From the NCBI RefSeq assembly GCF_021462265.1, contig NZ_JAJONF010000040.1, positions 21,024-85,023 on the forward strand: a DNA stretch of 64,000 bases, given 5' to 3'. Each line of letters starts with the position of its first letter. Positions within the stretch are counted from its first letter, which is position 1. The position numbers were made by a program, and so were the translations under genes. The DNA is from Streptomyces shenzhenensis (GTDB lineage: Bacteria; Actinomycetota; Actinomycetes; Streptomycetales; Streptomycetaceae). Under the pieces are notes generated by a model that saw only the letters and a list, made by a program, of their open reading frames with translations, searched no databases and was not told the DNA's origin. Positions 25,613 through 33,780 of the stretch are shown here, one piece after another.

Positions 25613-26728
25613 TCACCGGGGCGGCTCCGTGGGCAGTTCCAGGTGGAGTTCGTAGCCGCCGTCGGGTGTGGGGCCGGAGGTGACCGTGCCGCCGAGGAGC
25701 TCCGCGCGCTGCCGCAGACCGGCCAGGCCGTGGTGGGCGCTGGGCAGGGTGAGCGGGAGGTGGGTGGGGGCGGTGTTGGTGACGGTGGTGCGCAGGGTGC
25801 CGTCCCGGTGGTGGATGTGGATGGTGGCGGTGGCGCCGGGGGCGTGTTTGCGGACGTTGGTGAGGGCCTCCTGCACGGTGCGGTAGACGGCGCGCTGGAC
25901 GGTGGGCGGAAGGTTCTCCGGCAGGTCCGCCTTAAGTTTCGTCTCGATGCAGCTGGTGTCGACCAGGTGCCGCAGGTCGGCGAGGGAGGGCTGGGGGGTG
26001 AGCTCCGTGGGCCTGCTGCCGGAGGCGCGCAGCACGCTGACCATGTGTCTGAGTTCGTCGAGGGTCTGCACGCTGAGCTGCCGGATGGTGGCCGCGGCCC
26101 GTCTGGTCTCGGTGTCCCGGCCGGCGACCTGGAGTGCTCCGGCCTGTACGGCGATGAGGCTGACCTGGTGGGAGACCACGTCGTGCATCTCCCGGGCGAG
26201 TTGTGCGCGTTCTTTCGCGAGGATGCTCTGCGCGGTCAGCAGCCGCTCGTACTCGCGGGCCTCGGAGATCTCGGCGAGCCTGAGGGACAGGTCACGCCGG
26301 GCCTGGACGAGCTGGCCCAGGAAGACGGGGGCGGCCGCGGTGGCCAGGGTGTAGGTGAGGTGGAGGAGGCCGTCCGCCCCGGTGAGCTGGGCGACCCTCA
26401 GGGACGACCACGGCGGCCAGGCGAGGTAGTCGCCGACGGCGAAGAGCAGCGCGCACCCGGCCAGCAGGAGGCGATGGCGGCTGACCGAGGCGAGCGTGTA
26501 CAGCGCGACCGTGATGGCGAACATCGCGTCGGTGATCAGGGCGGCCGGCAGCGTGAGGACGAAGGCCGTCAGCGGGAGCCTGCGGCGCAGCGTGAGCGCT
26601 CCGGCGGCGAGCAGCGACAGGGCCACGGCGGGCCGGTCCCCGCTGTCCACGTGCACCCAGGTGTCCGCCAGTGCGACGGCGGCCAGTGCGACGTCCAGGA
26701 CCGCGGCCGGCGGTCTCGGGGCGGTCAT
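25613..26728 (-). CDS. NarL/DesK-type sensor histidine kinase
   Basis: A 371-residue kinase whose ATG overlaps the regulator stop (ATGA). Four to five transmembrane helices occupy residues ~10-135. The HisKA_3 phospho-acceptor is in R-E-M-H-D-V-V-S-H-Q-V-S-L. The ATPase has the N-box V-Q-E-A-L-T-N-V-R-K-H-A, with H-H-G-L-A-G-L-R-Q-R near the end. There is no large outer sensor loop, so it may sense membrane state or an antibiotic-like signal. It forms an operon with the response regulator and is divergent from the polytopic protein at 27576. Confidence 0.9.
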   Translation of the reverse strand: MTAPRPPAAVLDVALAAVALADTWVHVDSGDRPAVALSLLAAGALTLRRRLPLTAFVLTLPAALITDAMFAITVALYTLASVSRHRLLLAGCALLFAVGDYLAWPPWSSLRVAQLTGADGLLHLTYTLATAAAPVFLGQLVQARRDLSLRLAEISEAREYERLLTAQSILAKERAQLAREMHDVVSHQVSLIAVQAGALQVAGRDTETRRAAATIRQLSVQTLDELRHMVSVLRASGSRPTELTPQPSLADLRHLVDTSCIETKLKADLPENLPPTVQRAVYRTVQEALTNVRKHAPGATATIHIHHRDGTLRTTVTNTAPTHLPLTLPSAHHGLAGLRQRAELLGGTVTSGPTPDGGYELHLELPTEPPR

Positions 26729-27417
26729 CCGGCGTCCTCGGCGTCCTCGGCGTCCGGTGACACGAGCAGGCCCGCGCGCTCGGCGATCAGCGCGGCCTGG
26801 ACGCGACTGCTGACCTTCAGCTTGCCGAACACCGCGCTGACGTGGCCTTTCACGGTGCCGGTGCTCAGATGGAGCCGTCTGCCGATGTCGTTGTTGGCCA
26901 GTCCCTCGGCCATGAGCACGAGAACGGCGCGCTCCCGCTCGGTCAGCCGGCCGGCGAGGCGTACGGCGGAGGGCTCGCGCCCGCCGGCGTCCAGGTAGCC
27001 GTCCACCACCGTACGGGTGACCTTGGACGACAGCGCGGTGCCGCCTTCGGCCAGCGTGCGCACGAGGTGGGGTAGCTCCTCGGGGTCGGTGTCCTTGAGC
27101 AGGAACCCCGCGGCGCCCGAGCGCAGGGCGGTGGCCACGTACTCGTCGGTGTCGAAGGTGGTGAGGACGGCCACCACCGGCGGATCCGGCAGCCGGCGGA
27201 GTTCCGCCAGGACGGTGAGCCCGTCGACGTCCGGCATCCGGATGTCCAGCAGGACCACGTCGGGCATCAGCTCCCGCACCGTGCGCACGGCCTCGCCGCC
27301 GGGTACCGCCGCCGTGACCTCGATGCCGTCCGCCGCGTTGAGGATGTGCGAGAAGCCCATGCGGACCAGGGCTTCGTCGTCGACCACCAGGACCCGGATC
27401 ACCCGCGCTCCGCTCAT
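26725..27417 (-). CDS. NarL/FixJ-family response regulator
   Basis: A 230-residue receiver-LuxR protein. The start at 27417 (M-S-G-A-R-V-I-R-V-L-V-V-D-D-E) suits the receiver boundary. The phospho-Asp is in D-V-V-L-L-D-I-R-M-P-D. The C-terminal helix-turn-helix is L-T-E-R-E-R-A-V-L-V-L, then L-H-L-S-T-G-T-V-K-G-H-V. The tail has a short D-A-E-D-A-E-D-A repeat. It probably regulates itself and the divergent membrane-protein gene. Confidence 0.92.
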   Translation of the reverse strand: MSGARVIRVLVVDDEALVRMGFSHILNAADGIEVTAAVPGGEAVRTVRELMPDVVLLDIRMPDVDGLTVLAELRRLPDPPVVAVLTTFDTDEYVATALRSGAAGFLLKDTDPEELPHLVRTLAEGGTALSSKVTRTVVDGYLDAGGREPSAVRLAGRLTERERAVLVLMAEGLANNDIGRRLHLSTGTVKGHVSAVFGKLKVSSRVQAALIAERAGLLVSPDAEDAEDAG

Positions 27418-27575
27418 CGCACCACCACCGGTGGATCCGTACCACCGGGGAGCCGTCCGCTGCCTGGCCGGTCGCGATTCCCGCCGGTTGGCGGGGGTGA
27501 CATCAGCCGGTCGGCGGGGTGACTCAGGAAACCCGCCGGGCTGGATCGGGAGGCCCGACGGTGAACCATCGAGGC

Positions 27576-28901
27576 ATGACGCTGAAAACACCGTCGGCGA
27601 TGCCGGTGGAGGTGTCCGAGGAGGTGCCGGAGGAGTGCGCCGGGGCACGCTCCTCCCCCGCCGCCCGCACCCACCCGTCCGCCCCCTCCGGCGCGACCCG
27701 CGCCCGCTGCGCCGCTACCCCGTCCACGGGACGGCTCGTCGGCATCGATCTCGCCCGCGGCCTCGCGGTCTTCGGGATGTACTCCGCGCACGTCGGCCCC
27801 GACGTGACGGTGGGCGGCCCGGTGGGATTCCTGCTGGAGACGGCTCGGGGACGGTCCTCCGCCCTCTTCGCGCTGCTGGCCGGCTTCTCGCTGGTCATCA
27901 TCACCGGCCGGCCACGCCCGCGGACCGGGCGGGCCGGCCGCCAGGCCGTGGCGCGGATCGTGATCCGCGCCGTGGTCGTGGCGGCTCTCGGCTACGCCCT
28001 GACCGCCCTGGACACCGACGTGGCCGTGATCCTCAGCTTCTACGGGCTGCTCTTCCTGGCCGTCCTCCCGCTGTACCGGCTGCGGGCGGCCACGCTCGCG
28101 CTGATCGCCGCCACGGGCGCGCTGGTCATGCCGCTGCTGCTCTACGCGATCAGAAGCTCGATCGAGCCCGGGGGCTGGGCGGACGCCGTCACCGCCCGGG
28201 ATCCGCTGGCCCGCGTCACCGGTACGGACGGCTTCGTGGAACTGCTGTTCACCGGTGAGTACCCGGTGCTCACCTGGATGCCGTTCATGGTCGCGGGTAT
28301 GGCGGTGGCCCGGCTGGACCTCGACCGGCCCGGCATCCGGTCACGGCTCGCCCTGGCCGGCGGAGGGCTCGCCGTGCTCGGCTACGGCGGCTCCTGGCTG
28401 GCCCTGCGTCTGGTTCCGCACGCTCTGTCCACCGTGGCGGCCGCCACGGACGGCGGGTCGGCGTCGTCCGCCTGGTGGTCGGACACCGTCGGCGATCCCG
28501 TGGCCCACCCTCCGGCCGCCTGGCTGCTGGTGGCGGCGCCGCACAGTCAGACGGCCTTCTCCGTCCTCGGGAACACGGGCGTCGCGCTCGCGGTGGTGGC
28601 CGGGTGCCTGGCCGTCGCCGAACGGATGCCGCGCCTGACGGGCCTGGCCAGGCCGGTCGCGGCGGTCGGCACGATGGCGCTGACGGTGTACGTCCTGCAC
28701 ATCCTTGCCCTCTGGTTCCTCGGTGGCGTCTGGCGCGTGCCGGCGATCGAGGACGAGTCCCTGCACGGGGGGCTGCCGGTACTCCTCGGCTTCATCGGCA
28801 CGGCGATGCTGCTGGCCGTGCTCTGGACTCGCCTGTTCCGGCGCGGGCCCCTGGAGTACCTGCTGCACAAGGCCACCGAGCCGGCCCGCCGCATCAGGTA
28901 G
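27576..28901 (+). CDS. DUF418/acyltransferase-like polytopic membrane protein
   Basis: A 441-residue protein starting at ATG 27576. An N-terminal disordered region (~50 residues) is followed by about ten transmembrane helices. The early motif G-I-D-L-A-R-G-L-A-V-F-G-M and the late block M-A-L-T-V-Y-V-L-H-I-L are typical of DUF418 and related membrane acyltransferase-like families. Such proteins may move acyl groups to surface molecules, but no activity can be assigned. It is divergent from the second two-component operon, a common arrangement for a regulator and its target. Confidence 0.78.
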   Translation: MTLKTPSAMPVEVSEEVPEECAGARSSPAARTHPSAPSGATRARCAATPSTGRLVGIDLARGLAVFGMYSAHVGPDVTVGGPVGFLLETARGRSSALFALLAGFSLVIITGRPRPRTGRAGRQAVARIVIRAVVVAALGYALTALDTDVAVILSFYGLLFLAVLPLYRLRAATLALIAATGALVMPLLLYAIRSSIEPGGWADAVTARDPLARVTGTDGFVELLFTGEYPVLTWMPFMVAGMAVARLDLDRPGIRSRLALAGGGLAVLGYGGSWLALRLVPHALSTVAAATDGGSASSAWWSDTVGDPVAHPPAAWLLVAAPHSQTAFSVLGNTGVALAVVAGCLAVAERMPRLTGLARPVAAVGTMALTVYVLHILALWFLGGVWRVPAIEDESLHGGLPVLLGFIGTAMLLAVLWTRLFRRGPLEYLLHKATEPARRIR

Positions 28902-29284
28902 CCGTCCCGGCACCCGGCGCCCCGGCGCACGGTGAACTGCCAGGAGGCCCGCGAGCGGACCGACGTCGTCGCCCGCCGCCTCATGGGCTCGGGGTGGCGT
29001 GCGGGGTGAACGGCCACCGACGTTCACCCGTACCCGCTGTCGTACGCCTGGCCGCCGGCCGCGGACAGGACCACCCAGACCGGAGACGGAGAGGTCACGT
29101 GCCACAGCAGCCACGAGCCCAGCACACCGCCCGTCCAGGCCCGACCAGTCAGCCCAGGACGTGAGGGACACCGCCCCCGCATCCCCGGACCACGGACACG
29201 ATCCGTGCCGCCCGGACGCGCAGCGAACGCGGTCGACCAGAACGCCCAACACCGTCCGGGGCGTTCGGCTGAGCACGAGACCTG
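28902..29284. other. Intergenic region, no gene seen
   Basis: No coherent coding frame or strong hairpin was found here. It separates the membrane-protein gene from a multicopper-oxidase remnant, and may hold further decayed DNA too divergent to recognise. Confidence 0.35.
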
Positions 29285-29510
29285 GCAACAGGACTCACTC
29301 CCACTCAGTCTCCAGGAACGGTTCCGGTGACACCGTCGATTCAGTCGTCGAGGAGGACGACCAACTCGTCGTGGAAGGCGAGGGTTTCCCTGGGGTCCTC
29401 GACGATCAGGGGGGGCGTGCAGGCCGCGGTCGAGTTGGACGCCGATGTGCGGGTGGCACAAGTACGTGCCCGTGAAGGCGGGGCCCCACGGCTACAAGAT
29501 ACCTCGGGGG
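29285..29510 (-). pseudogene. Multicopper oxidase fragment
   Basis: The minus strand encodes, in broken frames, G-T-Y-L-C-H-P-H-I-G-V-Q-L-D-R-G-L-H-A-P, then L-I-V-E-D-P-R-E and V-V-L-L-D-D. This is the first copper-site region of a multicopper oxidase (H-P-H copper ligands). A run of seven C where six are expected (about 29409-29415) shifts the frame. The codon after L-L-D-D is TGA at 29341-29343 where Trp is usual, followed by I-D-G-V-T-G-T, the expected continuation. Both ends of the gene are missing. It lies on the same strand, downstream of a (T/S)GAS-tailed protein gene. Confidence 0.75.
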
Positions 29511-29620
29511 GTATGTGTTCGCGGAAGCCCACGCCGACGCGGACGCCCTCGTGGCCGCCGGCCGGCTCGACGTGAGCCGGCCGGACGGTGGCGCACCGGT
29601 CCGCAATGGGCGGGCACGGG

Positions 29621-29890
29621 TCAGGACGCGCCGGTCGTCGTCTGGGCCGGCTGCGTGGTGGACACCGGGGCACCGGTCGAGGGCTGCGGTTGGTCGCGGG
29701 TGGAGTGTTCGACGGCGCGGGACGCCAGGGCGGAGATGCCCGGCAGCGCGTGGGCGTAGCCGGTTCCGAGCAGCAGGGCGGCGCCCGTCGCGGCGACGGC
29801 GGTCAGACGGGTCGTGGCGCCCACCCGCCGCAGGCCGCGTTCGCGCCGCCGCACGGGTTCGGTTTCTTGTGCGGGTCCGGGCAGGGGCAT
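29621..29890 (-). CDS. Exported small protein ending in TTTGAS
   Basis: An 89-residue protein. The segment R-R-R-E-R-G-L-R-R-V-G-A-T-T-R precedes one hydrophobic helix ending in G-Y-A-H-A-L-P-G, a plausible signal-peptide cleavage zone. The rest is a short Ser/Thr/Pro-rich outer tail ending T-T-T-G-A-S. It is a paralogue of the protein at 32432-32821, which shares the R-R-R-E-R-G-L-R-R-V-G block, the G-Y-A-H-A-L-P-G site and a (S/T)-G-A-S end. The gene diverges from the response regulator and has the shared operator about 96 bases upstream. It could be a target of the ApbE flavin transferase encoded in the same region; this is inference. Confidence 0.72.
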   Translation of the reverse strand: MPLPGPAQETEPVRRRERGLRRVGATTRLTAVAATGAALLLGTGYAHALPGISALASRAVEHSTRDQPQPSTGAPVSTTQPAQTTTGAS

Positions 29891-29985
29891 GGGTCGGCCT
29901 CCTTCTGGCGAAGGCGGTACCGCGAGGCGGTCGGTCGGGTCGCGGGCGCCGTGTCACCAGCTTGCGCCGTACCGCGTCGGAGAGC

Positions 29986-30003
29986 CGTTCGGGAAAGCTT
30001 CAG
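29986..30003. promoter_or_regulatory. OmpR-type operator candidate A
   Basis: On the minus strand this reads TGAAGCTTTCCCGAACG, two TGAA/GAAC half-sites 11 bp apart. It lies about 96 bases from both divergent starts (29890 and 30100). Two similar sites precede the other transcription units of the redox region. Confidence 0.6.
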
Positions 30004-30099
30004 ATGCGGCAAAGCCGGTCGGTCACGGCAACGGCCGCCGTGCGCCGCCCGGCCCGCGCTCGGTCCGGGATCCGTCCGCGTCCCCCTACGCTGGATGCC

Positions 30100-30795
30100 G
30101 TGGAACAGGAAACCGGCCCCCGCGCCGCGCCCGAAGCGCTCACCGTGCTGGTCGTCGAGGACGACCCCGGGCTCGCCGGGTCGCTGGTGCGCGGCCTGGA
30201 GCGAGCCGGGTACCGGGCAACCGGCGTCGGGACCGGACGCGGCGCGCTCACCCACGTTCCGCCGCCCGACGTGGTCCTGCTCGACCTCGGCCTGCCGGAC
30301 ATGGACGGGGTCGACGTCTGCCGCGCGCTGCGCCGCCGGTCGGACGTGGCGATCATCGTGGTGACCGCCCGCGGCGAGGAGGGCGACCGGGTCGCCGCAC
30401 TCGACGAGGGCGCCGACGACTACCTGGTCAAACCCTTCGGGCTGGCGGAGCTGCTGGCGCGGATCAGGGCCGTACTGCGGCGCGTGCGGCCGTCCGGGCC
30501 CGAACTGCTGACCCACGGGCCGCTCGTCGTCGACCCGCGCACCCGCAAGGTGACGGTCGGCGGCGCGGAGGTCGCGCTGACTCCCAAGGAGTTCGACATC
30601 CTGCAGTGCCTCGCCGCCGATCCGGGCCGGGTCGTGACCCGCCAGGAGATCCTGGAACGCGCCTGGGACGCCCACTGGTACGGGCCCACGAAGGTCCTGG
30701 ACGTCCACATGGCCGCACTGCGCCGCAAACTGGGTGTTCCCGGACTGGTCGAGACCGTCTACGGGCGCGGTTTCCGCCTCGGCGAAGCGGGCTGA
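30100..30795 (+). CDS. OmpR-family response regulator of redox cluster
   Basis: A 231-residue receiver and winged-helix protein; GTG 30100 is the nearest start before the receiver (T-V-L-V-V-E-D-D-P). The phospho-Asp is in V-V-L-L-D-L-G-L-P-D-M-D-G, and the Lys in D-Y-L-V-K-P-F-G. The C-terminal domain ends E-T-V-Y-G-R-G-F-R-L. It is followed after six bases by its kinase gene. The repeated direct-repeat operator near the start suggests autoregulation and control of the small exported proteins, the ApbE operon and the b-cytochrome gene. Confidence 0.93.
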   Translation: MEQETGPRAAPEALTVLVVEDDPGLAGSLVRGLERAGYRATGVGTGRGALTHVPPPDVVLLDLGLPDMDGVDVCRALRRRSDVAIIVVTARGEEGDRVAALDEGADDYLVKPFGLAELLARIRAVLRRVRPSGPELLTHGPLVVDPRTRKVTVGGAEVALTPKEFDILQCLAADPGRVVTRQEILERAWDAHWYGPTKVLDVHMAALRRKLGVPGLVETVYGRGFRLGEAG

Positions 30796-30801
30796 GCCAC
30801 C

Positions 30802-32199
30802 GTGACCCGCCGTATCGCGCTCAGCGTCCTCGCCCTGATCACCGCCGTCCTGGTGCTGGCGGTGGTGCCGCTCGGGCTGCTGATGACGCAGCGCGAGCAG
30901 ACCTCGTTCCGGGCCGAGGCGGCCGCGAACACCAGGACGATCGCCTCCGCCGCCGAGGAGTACCTGTCCGACCACAGGTCGGACGCACCGGCGCGCCGCC
31001 TCGTCGAGGAGGCCCGCCGCAGGGGCGAATGCGCGGCCGTCTACGACAACGCGGGCCGTGTGGTGATCTCGGCCGGGTGCTCCGACGCGGCCGGGGACGA
31101 CTCCGCGGAGCTGGCCTCGGCCGTGCTCGCCCACCCGGCCACCCGGGTGCACCAGGACGATCAGTGGCTGATCACCGCCGTGCCGATCGGCGACACCTCG
31201 GACGCCGTCGGGGTCGCCGTCCTCAGCCGCTCCGCCGATCCGCTGCACGACCGGATCCTGGCGATGTGGGGCTGGCTCACGCTGATCGGCGTCGGCGGCC
31301 TCGGCGCCGCCGTGCTGATGTCGGTCCTGCTGGCCCGCTGGGTCGGGCGCCCGCTGCGGGTGCTGGGCGAGGCCGCGGGGCGGCTGGGCGAGGGGGCGCT
31401 GGACGCGCGGGCGCCGGCCGAGGCGGGGCCGCAGGAGGTACGGCGTCTCGCGGCGACGTTCAACACGATGGCCGCGCGCACCGAGGCCCTGGTGCACGGC
31501 CACCGCGCCGTGGTCGCGGACGTGTCGCACCAGCTGCGCACCCCGCTCGCGGCGCTCCGGCTGCGCCTCGACCTGCTCGCCGCCGACGCCGACGGCGACA
31601 CCGCCGCCGAGCTGGCCGACGCACAGGGTGAGATCGCCCGCCTGTCCCGGCTGGTGGACGGCATGCTGGCGGTGGCGCGCGCCGAGCACGCGGTGCCGCG
31701 GCCGGTCACGGTCCGGGTGGACCGCCTGGTGGCCGAGCGCGTCGCGGCGTGGGAGCCGGTCGCCGACGCGGGCCAGGTCCGGCTCGCCGCCGACTGCGCC
31801 CCCGGGCTGACCGCCCTCCTCGGGGCGGGCGATCTGGAGCAGGTGCTCGACAATCTGATCGCCAACGCCCTCGACGCGGTCCAGGCGGGCGGCCGGGTGC
31901 TGATCACCGGCAAGCGGCAGGGCGACACCGTCCGGCTGCGGGTCGCCGACAACGGTCCCGGGATGGGCCGCGTCGCACGGGAGAGCGCGTTCCGCAGGTT
32001 CGGCAACCCCGAGGCGAGCGGCACCGGGCTGGGCCTGGCCATCGTCCACCGGCTGATCACCGCCAACGGCGGCACCGCCGAGTTGCTGGACTCGCCCGGT
32101 GGCGGGCTGACCGTGGCGCTGTCGCTGCCCGCGGCACGGCGCCGACGCGAGCGGACCGGGGAGCCCGGCTCCGACGGTACCGGGACGAGCGGCGGCTGA
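30802..32199 (+). CDS. Sensor histidine kinase of redox cluster
   Basis: A 465-residue HisKA kinase starting at GTG 30802, close to the regulator stop. Two transmembrane helices (~8-30 and ~155-180) flank an outer sensor of about 125 residues with two Cys (R-G-E-C-A-A-V-Y-D and S-A-G-C-S-D-A). A HAMP domain precedes the H-box V-S-H-Q-L-R-T-P-L. The ATPase has the N-box L-D-N-L-I-A-N-A-L-D and G boxes D-N-G-P-G-M and G-T-G-L-G-L-A-I. The paired outer Cys could report redox state, an inference. Confidence 0.92.
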   Translation: MTRRIALSVLALITAVLVLAVVPLGLLMTQREQTSFRAEAAANTRTIASAAEEYLSDHRSDAPARRLVEEARRRGECAAVYDNAGRVVISAGCSDAAGDDSAELASAVLAHPATRVHQDDQWLITAVPIGDTSDAVGVAVLSRSADPLHDRILAMWGWLTLIGVGGLGAAVLMSVLLARWVGRPLRVLGEAAGRLGEGALDARAPAEAGPQEVRRLAATFNTMAARTEALVHGHRAVVADVSHQLRTPLAALRLRLDLLAADADGDTAAELADAQGEIARLSRLVDGMLAVARAEHAVPRPVTVRVDRLVAERVAAWEPVADAGQVRLAADCAPGLTALLGAGDLEQVLDNLIANALDAVQAGGRVLITGKRQGDTVRLRVADNGPGMGRVARESAFRRFGNPEASGTGLGLAIVHRLITANGGTAELLDSPGGGLTVALSLPAARRRRERTGEPGSDGTGTSGG

Positions 32200-32312
32200 G
32201 CCCCGCCGGCACCCTCCGGAGCCGAACCGGAACCCGTCCCCAGCCCCTCCCCTCTCACCAGGACATTCATCTCACCGCTCTGACCAGCAGGTTCGCCGAT
32301 CTTTGCGGGTTG

Positions 32313-32329
32313 TGAAGGATTCCTGAACC
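32313..32329 (+). promoter_or_regulatory. OmpR-type operator candidate B
   Basis: TGAAGGATTCCTGAACC, with two TGAA half-sites 11 bp apart, lies 103 bases upstream of the small exported-protein and ApbE operon. It is the best of the three matches. Confidence 0.62.
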
Positions 32330-32431
32330 GGATCCCGACAGATGCCTGCGCAGGCTGGAGGCCGGACAGTCACAGGCGTGGCCGCACGGTGCCGAGCGCT
32401 TCCCGGGCACACCCGCGGCCGAGGAGGAACC

Positions 32432-32821
32432 ATGTCCCACCCCGACCACCGCACGTCGACCGGTGCCACCCGACGCCGTGAACGCGGCCTGCGCCGGGTC
32501 GGCAGCACCACCCGCTGGGTGGCCGCCGCCGCGGCGGCGGGCTCCGTCGTGCTCGCCACCGGATACGCGCACGCCCTGCCCGGGAAGTCCTCGGCCACGA
32601 CCGGGAACACCTCGCACCCGTCGGCCCCCGCGCCGGACACACCCGCCGGCTCGCGGGCGCCGTCGCACTCGGCGGCCCCGTCCAAGTCCGCCAAGCGGAC
32701 CACCGCGCCGCACCGGACCGCCTCGGCCGGCCACCCGAAGGTCCGCTCCGCCGCTCCCACCACACCCCCGGCACCGGCACCGGCTCCGCAGCCCTCGCAC
32801 ACCACGTCGGGTGCCTCATGA
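32432..32821 (+). CDS. Exported small protein ending in TTSGAS
   Basis: A 129-residue protein starting at ATG 32432 with GAGGAGG upstream. After the basic block R-R-R-E-R-G-L-R-R-V-G-S-T-T-R comes a hydrophobic helix ending V-L-A-T-G-Y-A-H-A-L-P-G. The outer tail is Ser/Ala/Pro/Thr-rich and ends H-T-T-S-G-A-S. ApbE attaches FMN to Thr or Ser in motifs of the S-G-A-T/S type. The stop codon overlaps the ATG of the ApbE gene (ATGA), so protein and putative modifier are made together. No FMN_bind domain is present, so the tail would be a minimal carrier. The aspartate usually found before the motif is absent, which weakens the idea. Confidence 0.75.
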   Translation: MSHPDHRTSTGATRRRERGLRRVGSTTRWVAAAAAAGSVVLATGYAHALPGKSSATTGNTSHPSAPAPDTPAGSRAPSHSAAPSKSAKRTTAPHRTASAGHPKVRSAAPTTPPAPAPAPQPSHTTSGAS

Positions 32822-33780
32822 CCCCCGCCACCGCGCATCCGGCCTCGGTCTCCTTCCGCGCCCTGGGCACCACCGCCTCACTGCTCGTCACCGACCCGGT
32901 CGCCATGGACGCGGCACGCCGGGTGCTCGACGCGGAACTCGCCGCCGTCGACGCGGCGTGCAGCCGCTTCCGGCCCGACTCGGAACTGTCCCGCGCCAAC
33001 GCGGCGGCGGGGGCGGCCGTGCACGTGAGCGCCCTGTTCGCCGAGGCGCTGGACGTGGCGCTGTACGCGGCGGAGACCACCGACGGCGTCGTCGATCCCA
33101 CCGTCGGGACCGCGGTGCGCGCGCTCGGCTACGACGTCACGTTCGCCGCGCTGCGCCCGCAGGACCTGGGCCCCCTGCGCGTCGCCGGACCGTCCGCGGG
33201 CTGGCGGGCGGTGGAGTGGGACCGGGCCGCCCGGCGGCTGCGAATACCCCGGGGCGTCGCGCTCGATCTCGGGGCGACGGCCAAGGCCCTCGCCGCCGAC
33301 CGGGCCGCCGACCGCGCGGCCGAGGTGACGGGCCACGGCGTCCTGGTCAACCTCGGCGGTGACCTCTCGGCCGCGGGTGATCCGCCGCCGGGGGGCTGGC
33401 GGATCGCCGTCGCCGACGACCACGCGGCCACCGACACGGCGGGCGGGCCCACGGTGAGCATCACCGGGGGCGGACTCGCCACCTCCGGCACCACCGTGCG
33501 CACCTGGCGCCGCGGGGACCGGCGGGTGCACCACATCGTCGATCCCGTCACCGGTGACGTGCCCGCACCGGTCTGGCGGACCGTCAGCGTGGCGGCCATC
33601 AGCTGTGTGGCCGCCAACATCGCGAGCACCGAGGCCGTCGTGCTCGGCGACCGGGCCCTCGGCCGACTGCGCCGGGCAGGGCTGCCCGCGCGGCTGGTCC
33701 GGGTGGACGGAACCGTCGAACGGGTCTGCGGCTGGCCCGCGGACCAGACCGTGGAACACACCGAAGGAGGTGCCCGGTGA
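32818..33780 (+). CDS. apbE: FAD:protein FMN transferase (ApbE)
   Basis: A 320-residue flavin transferase with family signatures: F-R-A-L-G-T-T-A-S, S-R-F-R-P-D-S-E-L-S, D-G-V-V-D-P-T-V-G, D-L-G-A-T-A-K-A-L-A, V-N-L-G-G-D-L-S-A-A-G and V-H-H-I-V-D-P-V-T-G. These build the Mg-FAD site. The enzyme links FMN to a Ser or Thr on a target protein. No signal peptide is visible, so it may work inside the cell or be exported by a route not seen here. Its ATG overlaps the small exported-protein stop, and its own stop overlaps the GTG of the next gene. Only the (T/S)GAS-tailed proteins in this cluster carry a target-like motif at an exposed end. Confidence 0.9.
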   Translation: MTPATAHPASVSFRALGTTASLLVTDPVAMDAARRVLDAELAAVDAACSRFRPDSELSRANAAAGAAVHVSALFAEALDVALYAAETTDGVVDPTVGTAVRALGYDVTFAALRPQDLGPLRVAGPSAGWRAVEWDRAARRLRIPRGVALDLGATAKALAADRAADRAAEVTGHGVLVNLGGDLSAAGDPPPGGWRIAVADDHAATDTAGGPTVSITGGGLATSGTTVRTWRRGDRRVHHIVDPVTGDVPAPVWRTVSVAAISCVAANIASTEAVVLGDRALGRLRRAGLPARLVRVDGTVERVCGWPADQTVEHTEGGAR

